Source: Plasmopara viticola (lineage: Eukaryota; Oomycota; Peronosporomycetes; Peronosporales; Peronosporaceae). Taken from it: DNA of 64,000 nucleotides. The notes below the pieces were generated by a model. The model was not told the origin of the DNA. It worked only from the letters and a program-made list of their open reading frames with translations, and searched no databases. Where the stretch lies: positions 682,001-746,000 of the forward strand of contig MBPM02000035.1 in the NCBI GenBank assembly GCA_001695595.3. Direction: 5' to 3'. This document shows, piece after piece, positions 22,934 through 33,870 of this stretch. The position numbers were made by a program, and so were the translations under genes. Each line of letters opens with the position of its first letter. The first letter of the stretch is position 1.

Positions 22934-24160
22934 ATGTTTGTGGTACGTCGGCCGTTCGGCCAGCGCAACGCGCGGCGGCTATTCTCGAGCGCGCGCGCTT
23001 CCGTCGCTCTTTCGCTCTCGCATTTATCACATCAAAGTCACGTGCATTTTCAAGCCAGTGACGTGGCATGTACCACTGTTGACGTTGTGCCCGTCTTGAG
23101 CTCGGACGACTTTGCTTTACGCATCGTCACACCAGACAAGTTCATGGACATTGAGCAGATGTTTACAATTGAAGAAGGAAGGGTACGCAATGCAATGCAG
23201 GCTACGAGCGTCCATATTGCGAAGAAGGGGAAGGAAGACGCTCATGTACAGCTGCTGGTCCCGTATACAGCAGCGCTGAATGTGGCAATAGCCAATGGAC
23301 GTGTGAGAGTTCAGGACAAGATTGAAGGTGACGTGAAGGTAGTCGTGGGGCGTGGAGACATTGAGGTCGATAAAGTTCGCGGCACTGCCGTTACTTTAAA
23401 GACGAATGGTGGCAAGATTGACGTCTTGACGCTTGTGGAAGGGGAGACAGTATCATTGGAAGCCACGGAGAGTGTCGCGTGTCAACGATTGATGGCGGAA
23501 AGAGCAGAGGTGAAACTGGGCAAAGGAGAAGCGTCTTGCTCTACGTTTGGGGCGATTTACGCTTCGACGTGCAGTATTGTGTCGACGAATCCATCGAACA
23601 GGTCGAACCTTCGTCTTGGTAACGTCCATGGGTATCTCCGCGTGTCAAGTGAGGGACTTGATAGTGTCGAGGTCGATAGTGTGACGGGTGCAATCGATGT
23701 CGAGGACACTGGCCCTTCTTGCAACGTTGTGGCACACTTTGATTCATGGACGACTCAAGTGGCCAATAGTATATTAGTGGGTGGAAATGTGCAGGTGTCG
23801 CTTGAACCAGCAGCCTCAATTGATGTGGAACTTCATGGCGTACAAGTACACATTGGACAAGACTGTGCATTTGAGAGCAGTGTGACGGATCAGCTTGATC
23901 ACGACTATGTTGTGTTTACTGGCGAACTCTGTGCTCAAGAGACAGCAAAGGATGGAGCGGCAAGATCGACGGGCAAGATCAATGTGGATAGCGCCAAGGT
24001 TGATGCCATGCGCACGTCTTTCTTTATCAAGGAAAGTGGGGAGCAGGATGAAACGAAGGTGCAGAGACCACGGCTGGTTGTGCATTCGCTAAATGGACAG
24101 GTGACGCTTAATCAGCTAAATTGGATGGACAAGATTAAGCGCAAACATTTGAAGAAATAG
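22934..24160 (+). CDS. FAM185A-like / DUF4097-type mitochondrial protein
   Basis: A 408-aa single-exon protein. The N-terminus MFVVRRPFGQRNARRLFSS is basic and lacks acidic residues, as in mitochondrial presequences. From about residue 100 it is made of repeated short beta-strand units (VQDKIEGDVKVVVGRGDIEVDKVRG, VTLKTNGGKIDVLTLVEGETVSLEA, LRLGNVHGYLRVSSEGLDSVEVDSVTGAIDVED). This is the right-handed beta-solenoid type pattern of DUF4097/adhesin-like domains, as in animal FAM185A. The C-terminus (VHSLNGQVTLNQLNWMDKIKRKHLKK) is lysine-rich and resembles FAM185A tails. The molecular role of the family is not established. Confidence 0.75.
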   Translation: MFVVRRPFGQRNARRLFSSARASVALSLSHLSHQSHVHFQASDVACTTVDVVPVLSSDDFALRIVTPDKFMDIEQMFTIEEGRVRNAMQATSVHIAKKGKEDAHVQLLVPYTAALNVAIANGRVRVQDKIEGDVKVVVGRGDIEVDKVRGTAVTLKTNGGKIDVLTLVEGETVSLEATESVACQRLMAERAEVKLGKGEASCSTFGAIYASTCSIVSTNPSNRSNLRLGNVHGYLRVSSEGLDSVEVDSVTGAIDVEDTGPSCNVVAHFDSWTTQVANSILVGGNVQVSLEPAASIDVELHGVQVHIGQDCAFESSVTDQLDHDYVVFTGELCAQETAKDGAARSTGKINVDSAKVDAMRTSFFIKESGEQDETKVQRPRLVVHSLNGQVTLNQLNWMDKIKRKHLKK

Positions 24161-26889
24161 ATGATGTTTATGTCGTAATCCGCTTATGATTGCGTTTAGC
24201 AGCGTGATAGTAACGAAAGGACATTACAGCAATCTATGAGGTTTTGAAAAAGTAAGTCTAGCATATTTTAAGTTTTGGTAATAAAATGATGAGGTAGAAC
24301 ATGTAATTAGTGGTGTTTTGCTCTAGCTTATACCAGTAAGTCCAATGTTAATTTAATGAATATGACTCTGGTTTTGTCTTTTTCTTGGCGCATATTTCTA
24401 GATTTCCTAGTGAGTGTGCTTATCAATACAATCTGAACATGTAGCACAGTCTTGGATTTACATCTTGATCTGCTTGCATTTCACTAACTTCTATTAGAGC
24501 ACACACGAAAGGCTATTTATCAATCACATACGTAGGTGTGTCAGAAGACATCAGCCTATCGTGCGCAGCCGCTTCGAGAACAACACGACATAGCTATGTA
24601 ATTCGTCCATGCACGTTAATATGCGAAGCAGAGGCGCATTAGTGGGCACCAGGAGCTCTTTAAAGGGCACGGATGTTCCTCTTCATAAACCTCATGGGGT
24701 CCGTCGGAGCGTCTCCAGCACGATAATCCGCTACGATTTGGATACATGAGAAGCAAGCGCATAATATATAAGCCACAATATTTCGGTTGCGCGTTACGGT
24801 ATGGCCGTATGATCCTTACTCGCGCTCAAAGCTTACACACTCGGTGCCTACCTTGAAATCGTGCCAAAGCTGAAAGAATTCAAAGTGGTTTGTCTCTGAC
24901 CTACTAAGAGCGCAAATTGCACTATAAGCTCCCCGACGTGAAAGAGGCTTAAGGTAGTTGGGTTTTGAATTATATAATTCAAGATGTTTACCTTATCTCA
25001 AAATGGCTATTTTGGCTAAAATGTGGTGGTGACAGTATCCAAGATAACTCCAATATCACGCGTGTTTTCAGGCTATCTACGGCTCCGAGTAATAGCCTCA
25101 AGCGGGATGCTAAGAGTACGCGTATGGCAGCCGTAAGGTCGCGCTGTATCAGTGGCTTTTTCTGTACAAGTGAAGCCTATAAATGCCACGCAAGAAGTGA
25201 CCTCCAGAAATCCCTCGAGGTGAATGTTCTGCTACGGTGCATTAATCAGCTAATACATGTTTAAAAGGCCCTCCTCTTTGTCGTCGGATCTATTGTGAGC
25301 AGACCTGGTGTCTTTTATTAGATTCCGGCAGTAAGCGGGTCACAGAGCCCCTTCGTTTGTGATTTAGGTTTCGAGAAATGTACCAAGAATTGTCGTCCGT
25401 GGCGTTTTCTTCTTCATGTCGCCTAATTTCGCTGAGCTTATTAGCGAGTCAGTCTAGGTCGAGTCTTCATCCCTAGAAGCCATAGACTCCTTAGTATTGT
25501 CGAGTGACTTCTTTCACATTGCCGGTAAGGCTTAATGCATGGTCATTGTGGCTGTACGCATAGCCAGTGAGGCCGTATGTGTGGAGATTGAGTCTGACGT
25601 CAAGTCCATCACCTTTAAGCCACGGGCGATGACCGTAGCGTACATACATTACTTCTTTCGTATTAAATTGTAAACGCCGTTACTTAAAGGCCACTTTTTG
25701 TGACAAAAGCCATTCTCCTGTGATAGAAGCCTTAAATAGATAGTGACTTCTTGCACGATAAGTACCATATTGGTAATGATACTGGTTTGTGTACTAAGGT
25801 GATTGAAAATTTACCGGAAGCCCTGCCTGATCCACAAATTCAAATTTAATGGAAGAAGCATTTGTTTAAATAAAGACAAGATGAGCACTGTAACAAAGAA
25901 AACAGACTCTTAACTAGAATATATTGCATGCGTCAATCGGGGGATAGCGAGCAGTTGAACGCCTACTCTTGCAAGGTGCTGTGTAATCTTGTCTCAAATG
26001 CCTACCCTACCGGTAACGGCGACCTTCATTGCCCTGATTCTGAGGGTGTAGCTTTTGCTAGTGATTGTATAAAGCTATTGAGGTTAGCTTGTCAGCTAAC
26101 TGCAGGGAAAACACTAGCCCTCGAAAGAGCAGCATACGACCGGAATTTTTCCAAAAATATTGTCATTCTGTCTTGCTCTGGGACATTCCTGAATTATGGA
26201 GGCTGTTAACCCTCTGTTGCTTGCGCTCTGCTTGCGTAGAAGAAAGAAAGCGTGAGAGCTGGCAATTTGGAATTTGCTGGAAGGGAAATTGCCCTCATTT
26301 GCTGCTACATCTGCTAGAATAAGGCTTCACGATTCTTCCATGCTTTATCGAATGACTTGTCTGATCGATGATGAAAATAGTCTCAATATATAGCGTAACC
26401 TTACTAACCTGAAAGGGTTGTATTTTTCATTTTGACTTCTGTCGCGCAAAGCTGAAGCGGCTTAAGTCCCCTCGGCGCTACCGCCGGAGCTGCGAATATA
26501 AGTGCCCGGTAACTCTAAACGCTGAAAAAAGGCGCTTCCAATGCGTACGGGAAGGAGCACCATAAAGGCAACTGCTTCATCGGGCCCGTGCAATAGATTT
26601 TGGCGAAAGTTGCGCTCTTATAACTGCCGACAGCCGTTCGTTTGACACAAAAATCTCTTAATAGGTTCAGGTAGATAATCGATCCGCTCGAGTGTAAGAC
26701 TGGCTACATGTGGTACTCAGCGTGAAGAAGGTGCGCATCACCTGAAGCGAGCAGGAACATCAGTCTCCCGATTTTGATTTCTGAACTACAAGTAGCCTAA
26801 TAAAGCGCAATTCATGGCCAAGAGGCTGCTAGCTCTCCATCCGCACTATTAATCATCGAAAAGTTTTGCCTCCTGCTTTTGAGACAACA
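24161..26889. other. Gene desert, nothing recognised
   Basis: About 2.7 kb of AT-rich sequence with only short frames (under 100 codons) and no recognisable domain or RNA gene. Many short imperfect CTTAA/TTAAG words occur, but no clear repeat boundary could be drawn. Confidence 0.45.
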
Positions 26890-27090
26890 GTTACGTACAA
26901 ATGGCATCAAGTTAAGCGGACGTAACGACTGCCTTTCTATAAAAATAAAAATTTACTGCCATGTTGAAACCCGTTGCGTTTGAACAGCATGCGACGCAGT
27001 CGAAGGCTGTCAAATTAAGTAGACACATCGACTGCTTTTCTTCTTTTTACTGCCATGCTTCGAATTGTTACGTATAAAAGGATGGGACGT
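26890..27090. repeat. Degenerate tandem repeat, about 90-100 bp unit
   Basis: Units beginning GTTACGTACAAATGG (26890), GTTGCGTTTGAACAG (26973) and GTTACGTATAAAAGG (27068) are each followed by a stretch with CGACTGC and TTTACTGCCATG. The copies are diverged. They lie directly upstream of the P4-ATPase fragment and may be remnants of its promoter or of an unrelated tandem array. Confidence 0.45.
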
Positions 27091-27204
27091 CGATCAAGCT
27101 GCTCCTTATTCATGCATTGTTCAGTCTTGTGTCGCGCGTGCAAGCAGGAGAACCGGCTCGTGGACGTATGTCACGATCTATGAATTGTCATGCAGAACCT
27201 TCAT

Positions 27205-27418
27205 TGGCCCCGATGGCTGATGTGGAGCCTCGTGCGCTATTCCTGAACAATAGTGACGCGCTTCAGCACCTCATTGCTTCCAAGCGGTATGCTCGTAATG
27301 TCGTGGTCACCTTCAAATACACCGCCCTGAGCTTTATTCCTAAGAATATCTTTGAGTTCTTTCGTGTCGTTTCTCATCATTGCCATCCTGCAAGTGCACT
27401 TGGTCCATGCCGAGAGAT
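27205..27418 (+). pseudogene. P4-type ATPase (phospholipid flippase) N-terminal remnant
   Basis: The frame contains ALFLNN followed by RYARNVVVTFKYTALSFIPKNIFEFFR, the conserved sequence just before the first membrane helix of P4-ATPases (usually 'N.I.T.KYT...F.PKNL.EQF.R'). The expected first membrane helix (SFLIIAILQ) follows, but in the next frame, so a frameshift lies near 27365. Nothing further downstream could be joined to the transporter. Only about 70 of more than 1,100 residues are present, so this is a broken copy. Confidence 0.55.
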
Positions 27419-29051
27419 GATAATTAAAAGCGTGAGGTTTTGATAATGTATGTAGCTGGTGAATTCATGGTCTCCGACGAATCGACTCTCGACGGCGGGG
27501 CCGCTGCTAATTCTTCTTATGATAACAATGAGTAAGCAAGGATGGAAAGATTAAAAGCGACATCAAGCAGATGGAAAACGAAACCGTCGTCCGTGTCAAG
27601 TACGCTCCTTTCTTGTTGCTCGTTTGGCTTTATCGGTACATTGATTATGATTGACTTTTGTGATCGATAATCAATACAAATGGACAGAAGGAAACGATTG
27701 CGTGGCAGGAGTCGCAAGTCGGGCACCTTGTGTTGCAACGATTGGCAGTCCCTCTCGCTTTACTTTGCTTTAAGACTTTCCGTGACTGATGCAAAAACTT
27801 GGTCCTACTTCCTGTAAATATGACGACGCCAATGACAAAGGCATAGCTTCACAAGCTACATCCGTGTAGCAAGAGATTTGCGGGACCCAGAGAAATCACC
27901 TCCTCTCCTCGATCATCGTCGTCGAGTCGGATGCGACCAGTGAACATGTAAAGCTGGTTGTTGAGCGGTTAACCTCAATTGAGACCAAATTTCACTCTTA
28001 AGGTGAATCGAGGCGCTGATGCAAGCCTTGTCGACGCCAAATTACGCATACTGTGTGCGGCTACGGAGCAAAATTGAGTTCGTGGATGCCGTAAAAGAGA
28101 TAAATGCTTTGACAGTATTTATCTTAGTGGAGGCTGCAGTCACTGTCTCTACACACGGACTACGAGCGGGCACGATTAAACAGGGGCATTGTGGGCACAA
28201 CCAACCCCTTTCGAGATTATGCACATGCTGTACACCAAGCTTTCGAATCAGTATGGGAAAAACAAAGCAAAGTGCTGCAGCTACTTCAAAAACGGTCCAA
28301 GATCGAAACATTTCACGAAGCTTGTGGCAAGTCTGATGCTTTGTTGCGAATAAGCGGCGCAAGCTTGCTTTGACTTCCGTCCATTAAAGCATCAAGCGTG
28401 TATCGTGCAAGCACAGGGCGGATACAACAAGGCCGATAAACCAGTGATATTGCTTCTAAGTCTTTTTCGTGCTCGAGCTCAGAAACAAAATTGAAGGAGT
28501 TTTGCGCATTTCGTCAGATTTTTTTTGCTATTCACGAAGTCTCTCATCGACATGAACAGCTGGAAGCTTGCTCAAGGCATCGGGTTGGTCAATTGGTAGC
28601 TAGCATAAGCTGGATTTTATCCTTACTGCATGCTTGCGTGGCCATGCACGCAATTATAAAATATATAGCTACATATGTGAAGGCCTTGAGAAGTCTTGGC
28701 TTTGCCGGTTTTATGAGACATTAACGTTTACAATCGCCTTGGCAGTAACACTTGGTGTACGCTTTCAACATATTGCACGATATATGGCGGCCGATAGATG
28801 CGTGGCCAGGAAGCGTTAAGCATAGTACATAGACAACAAAAGATCTTTCTATATGTCCTAAGAAAATAGTTATAGCAACGAGATGTTACCACACTACATT
28901 CTTGCAAAAAAGTATCAGCTCACAAGTTACGTGACTTGGTAGGTACCATTATTATAAAATGTCCGGGAATCTTTTGACGTTTCAATCATGTGAGTATAGC
29001 TTACTTGAGATGGACAATTGAGTTTGAAGTGGTCTCGTTTACTCAATGGTC
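27419..29051. other. Intergenic, nothing recognised
   Basis: Short frames only. Some plus-strand pieces (28018-28336) read as plausible protein text, but match no family I know. It may contain more decayed pieces of the flippase gene, although no later P-type ATPase motif (DKTGT, TGD) was seen. Confidence 0.4.
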
Positions 29052-29056
29052 ATTTT

Positions 29057-29314
29057 TGCTAAAACCTTTAATTGGGTGTCCCACAGTACGTGTCAACTTG
29101 ACATCCAAGAGTGCTGGTCACATTCTAATTAGTGCACGGCAACGGCAACACGCTAAGAGCACGTTGTGATGAGAGCAACCCTAGTGGTGCGGATTGTGTT
29201 TCTAGATCCTCAAGACAGAAAAACACGTGGCAACGAGTACGTCAGAGCAGGAAGTTTGCTGTGTTCGTGTGAAACACGTTCCACTTTCCACTGCGACAAG
29301 CAAGTTGTCAAACA
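29057..29314 (+). repeat. 5' LTR of the Copia element
   Basis: It begins TGCTAAAACC and ends TCAAACA, so it keeps the canonical TG...CA ends. Internal blocks shared with the 3' LTR include CACAGTACGTGTCAAC or its variant, GTGCACGGCAACGGCAACAC and GCTAAGAGCACGTTGTGATG. Confidence 0.85.
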
Positions 29315-29325
29315 TTATGAGCCCA
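29315..29325 (+). other. Primer-binding site, half-tRNA initiator-Met type
   Basis: TTATGAGCCCA starts directly after the 5' LTR. It is complementary to the anticodon arm of eukaryotic initiator tRNA-Met (GGGCTCATAA). Priming from an internally cleaved initiator tRNA is known for Drosophila copia and related elements. Confidence 0.7.
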
Positions 29326-30075
29326 ATGACGAACCCGAACGAGATCCTCAGCGACGATAACTATTTCGTGTGGGAGTTCAACGCCCGCATGGCGTTGGCC
29401 AGGAAGGACCTCCTCGACCATCTCGATGTGAAGCCAGAAGACGCAGTAAACGCCCCCACCCAGTGGAAAGCTGCCGATGTGAAGGCGCTGGCTGTGTTGT
29501 CAAAGCTGTTGGGACCGACGTACCAGATGATGGTGAGAGAAGCCAAATCTGCATGGGAAGCATGGCAAATCCTGCGTGCATATTTTATGAAGCAGAGTCT
29601 GCACAACCGTGTGCAGATGCGCAAGCAATTTCACGAGTTCGCGACGGCCAGCGGTGGGAGCCTCAAGGAGCATCTGGTGCAGTTCGATAAATTGTAGTGC
29701 CAAGTTGGCTGCGGTTGGTGATGCTCTGCTTGAAGAGGAGAAGCTGGTGATCCTCCTTGGTAGTGCGCCAAGTGAGTACGACGCGATGGTGCGACTCATC
29801 GAAGCGCGCGACCGTGTGACACTGCTGAAGGCGAAAGAGATGCTTCGACGCGAGTTTGAGGTGATTCGCGTGAGGTGAAGAAGCAAGCATTCAAGGCGAC
29901 GGTGAATGGCAGTAATGGGCAGAACCACAATGGGCGCGGAGGCCGACGTGGACGAAGTACCAGAAGACATCGACGAAAAGGGCACTATGGTGGTGACAAG
30001 AAAGAGTTCAAGGGCCGATGCTATGAGTGCCAGGAAGTCGACCAAAAAACAAGGTTGCCCACGGCTGTAGGGTAA
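29317..30075 (+). pseudogene. Copia gag, broken
   Basis: Starts with MSPMTNPNEILSDDNYFVWE, a typical Copia gag opening ('L...NY..W'). It continues with the UBN2-like helical region (WEAWQILRAYF) to a stop at 29695. The sense continues in a second frame (KLAAVGDALLEEEKLVILLG, to about 29875) and then a third with the RNA-binding RGG-like stretch and the zinc knuckle CYEC, whose second half (GH....C) is lost. Two frameshifts separate the pieces. Confidence 0.8.
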
Positions 30076-30099
30076 CACCGGTGGTTCGGAGTTCGCGTT

Positions 30100-33000
30100 C
30101 TCCGCAATGACCGCCGGTGGTGAACGATCGGCCACCTGGCTCCTTGATAGTAGAGCCAGCTCGCACATGACCTCGGATCGTGATTTTCGAAGTACTGCCC
30201 GCTTTCAACACTAATCGAGGTCATGGTGGCAAATGGCGAGCAGTTTGCCGCCACGGGTATGGGTGCCGTGCGGGTTACCTTTACCGGAAGCGTGCGGGTG
30301 AAGTTGACGGATGTTCTCCACGTTTCAAGACTGGACCGAAAGCTTCTGTCGGCTCCTGCACTCATGTCCAAGAAGCACGCTGTGCACTTCGACAGGACCG
30401 ATGCCTCCAATTCGCTCAGCGGCAGTGTTGTTGTTCGAGTCCTTCGAATTGGGTAGCTGTACGCGTGTGAACTGAAATACAGAACGGAAGGCAACGCGTA
30501 TGCGGCTGTTGATGGTGCGTCAAGCGATAAGGCCTACGAAGTAATCCACGCGTGCCTGGGGTACGTCTCCGATGCCAAGCTGAAGCTAGTGCGATGGTGT
30601 CCCCCTACGGCTTTGTTCGGATCGGATGGTGGTGTTCGCGGTGGCTGTGCGCAAGGAGAATTGACCATGAGCTCGTTTGCGCAACAATCGGGTAGCGAGA
30701 TAAAGACAGGTCGCTCATTCGAGATTGTGCACACGGATGTGATGAGACCAATCAAATCGAAGTCCAAGGGTGGTGCGGTATACAACGTGGTATTCGTGGA
30801 CGACCTCAGCCGAGTGGTGTTCGTCTACTTCATCAAGCAGAAGTCTCAAGTATTCGATTGATTCAAGGCATTTTGCACACAGCTTGAGGTGCAGTACGGC
30901 TGCAAGGTGATGTGTGTTCGTAGTAACCATGGTGGTGAGTATGTGAACAAGCGCTTCGGCAAATCCTACGCGTCCAAAGGGACCATTCGCCAGACGAGTG
31001 CGCCATACAGCCCGCAGCAGAATGGGATCGCTGAGCGTATGAATTGAACATCCGCTGATATGGCCCGATCAATGCTACACTACATGCAAGTAGACCGTGT
31101 GTGGCATTTCGGGCTGCAGCTTACATCGTCAACCGTATTTTGAACACTGCGCGACCGGGTCAGAGCTCCCTCAAAGTATTGACCGGAAAGCGCCAGTCAC
31201 TCGAAGATCTCCGCGTATTTGGTACACGCGGCTTCGTACATGTTGACAAGCCAAACGTAGGCAAACTCGATCCTCAAGCTCATCGTTGCCTCTTCCTCGA
31301 ATACGCTGATGGTTCGAAAGCGAACCGTGTGTGGGACTACTACGACGAGCGCATCGTGATTTCGCGATCGGTGCATCTAGATGAGCAACCACTAGCCACG
31401 TTCCATACCGTGGGTGATGGCTCAAGTTGCTCTCCTTGGGCGGTTAGCATCGATGATCACAATGTATACTACGCCACTGCGACCAGTGAACGAGAGCGAT
31501 TATGGTGCAACTGCGGGTGTTGACGATGCCGCCGACGTCGAACTGGAAGAAGTGCCCCTACCGATGCTTGAGAATCACCCGTTCCTACTGATGCTCTAGA
31601 CTGGGAGAGTAACAGCCAGATGCAAGTTGTCCAGCGCATCAGTCCTGCTACTGCTACTGAAATTTCACAGACGCAGCTCGCCCAGCGTCCTGATTGCGGT
31701 ATCGTCCCGCATTCATAACATCCAAGTCAATCGATTGGTGGCCCCGCCATCATGGTCCAGCACCTCAACCCGAGCCGTGACCTCTTCCGTGGTGCCGCAA
31801 GTGGTCTAAGCGCACCGCCAGTAATTATCCCTCATAGTGTTGGTGTTGGTGTCGGCGTCGATGCATCAGAGAATAGCATGGTGATCAGTCGTGGTTCCAT
31901 TCGCCCTCGGCCGATCACGTACAAACAACCACGTCTGCTGACTGATGGAGATATGCCGTTCCATCTTGGTGGCGCTGAAAATGACGATGAGTTAGAACCA
32001 GTAAGCAAGCGACCACGCCTGGACGAGTACAAAATTGCGTTGGCAGGGTCTGAGCTGCCTACATCATACGCTGAAGCTATAACGGCCCCTAACGCTCTAC
32101 AATGATAGGAAGCTATTTGCACTGGGATTCGATCGCATGTGCGGAACCACACGTGGGTTTTGGTGCCGCGACCTCAAGGAAGCAAGTTGATCGGATCCAA
32201 GTGGGTGTTCGGCAAGAAAGTTGGACGAGAATGGATCTGTGAAGCGCTACAAGGCACGCTTGGTCGATCGAGGTTTCCTGCAGACTCGCGGCATAGACTA
32301 TGTCCACACATACGCACCAGTAGCAAGCATTAACACGATCCGGGTCTTCCTCGCACTGTGCTGCACTCGACGCCTCATGGTTGACCAGTTTGACATCGAA
32401 ATCACGTTTCTAAATGGTGAGCTTGACGAAATCGTGTTTATGGATCCTCATGAAGGAGTGAATGTGGCCCCGAGATTGGTTTGCAGACTCCACCGCAGCC
32501 TCTATGGACTCAAGCAAGCTGCAGCTAAGTGGCATTGTACCATCCGCGACGTGTTCAAGTGTCTCGGTTTCAAACAGTGTCGAGCCGATCCTTGTCTCTT
32601 CGTTCGCCAGGATGACAATGACCCAGCGGTCGTGGTGTTTGTGGTGCTCTCCGTGGACGATCTACTTGTTGGTTGCAAGACAGAAAAGCAAGCGCGATTC
32701 GTGTGTGATGGTCTCGCATCGTACTTCACGGTCAGATCACTCGATGATGCTTGCTTCGTTCTCGAAATGGAAGTATTCTAACAACGTGAACGTTGTGAAA
32801 TGGTGGTGAAGCAATTTCAGTTTATTACCAAGTTGCTCGAGCGTTTTGGTCAAGTATCTGCTCATGGTGTCCGCAACCCAATGGTGATCGTTCAAGATCT
32901 CAGCCTATCCGACAAGCACGGTGTATGCACAGACAAAGCCAAGTACCGCGAATTAATCGGATCTATGCTGTATGTCGGCAATGCCACGCATCCAGACATC

Positions 33001-33570
33001 GGCGTCGTGCTGTCGATCCTCTCTTAATACCTCGATACCCCGCGTGAGATGCATTGGAATGCTGCGGTGCGTGTGCTTCGCTACCTCTAGGCCACTGCTT
33101 CGATCGGCATCCACTACACGGCTAAGGACAAGAGTATCGCGACATACCGCGACGCGAATTGGGGCGTTGGTAAGGAAACCCGACGCTCGACGTCTGGTGT
33201 GCTGGTGAAGATGGCTGGCGGTCCGTTCATCGACAAGAGCAAGCGTCAAGCGACCGTCGCGTTATCGTCTACTGAAACCGAGTACATGGCTCTCGCACTT
33301 ACCACACAAGAAGCACTATGGCTGCGTCTCCTCCTCGCAGAGAAGGGTGTGAATTTGTGTCGACGATCTACATAAATAACCTGTCGTAAATCAGTATGGC
33401 AACTCACCATGGAAACACTCCACGCGCCAAGCACTTCGACCTCTGAGCTCACATCGTCCGTGATCACGTCGAGAAGGGCAGTATAAAGGTCGAGTACGTA
33501 TCGTCGGATTCTCAGCTGGTGGATATGTTAACGAAGGCCATTCTGACGCCGCGCTTCGTGGAACTTCGTG
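30100..33570 (+). pseudogene. Copia pol (protease, integrase, RT, RNase H), broken
   Basis: Protease remnant LDSRASSHMTSD near 30147-30182 has Arg in place of the Gly in the DSG active site. The integrase core spans about 30700-31140 with the first Asp (IVHTDVMRP) and the Glu (GIAERMN) intact, but the second Asp motif reads RSNHGGEY instead of RSDNGGEY. The reverse transcriptase runs 32140-32781 with YKARLVDRGF, FDIEITFLNGELDE and LSVDDLLVG (32647-32673) in place of YVDD. RNase H runs 32930-33360 with GSMLYVGNATHPDI, RRSTSG and STETEYMAL. Multiple in-frame stops (for example 30859, 31045, 33026, 33089) confirm it is dead. Confidence 0.9.
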
Positions 33571-33597
33571 ACGCATGCAGACTTGTGGACTGCCAAG

Positions 33598-33608
33598 TTA
33601 AGGGGGAG
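33598..33608 (+). other. Polypurine tract of the Copia element
   Basis: TTAAGGGGGAG lies immediately before the 3' LTR, the usual position for the plus-strand primer of LTR retrotransposons. Confidence 0.8.
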
Positions 33609-33865
33609 TATAACGACCTCTAATCTGGTGTCCTACAGTACGTGTCAACTCGAAATTCAGGTGTGTTGGTCACATTTTAGAAAGTGCACGGCAACGGCAA
33701 CACGCTAAGAGCACGTTGTGATGTGAGCAAGCCTAGAGGTGCGGATCGTGTTTCTAGAACGTCGAGACAGGAGATTACGTGGAGACGAGGAAGTTAGAGC
33801 AGAAAGTTTGTTTTGTTCGTGTAAATTTACTTTCCATTTTGCACTGCGACGATCAAATTTTTAGA
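33609..33865 (+). repeat. 3' LTR of the Copia element
   Basis: It begins TATAACGACC and ends TTTTTAGA, so both canonical end dinucleotides have mutated (TG to TA, CA to GA). It aligns with the 5' LTR along its length with many substitutions and is followed by the ATTTT duplication. Confidence 0.85.
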
Positions 33866-33870
33866 ATTTT

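Larger units (their letters stand above)
29057..33865 (+). mobile_element. Ty1/Copia LTR retrotransposon, complete but inactive
   Basis: A 4.8-kb element with two 257-258-bp LTRs, a primer-binding site, gag, protease, integrase, reverse transcriptase and RNase H in Copia order, and a polypurine tract. It is flanked by the 5-bp duplication ATTTT (29052-29056 and 33866-33870). The LTRs differ at many positions, and gag-pol carries numerous stops and frameshifts, so the insertion is old. The integrase-before-RT order places it in Copia (Pseudoviridae type), not Gypsy. Confidence 0.93.

Noticed and set aside
29500..30168. A 222-codon minus-strand frame across Copia gag
   Set aside because: Shadow of the gag coding strand; Ser-rich text with no recognisable motif.
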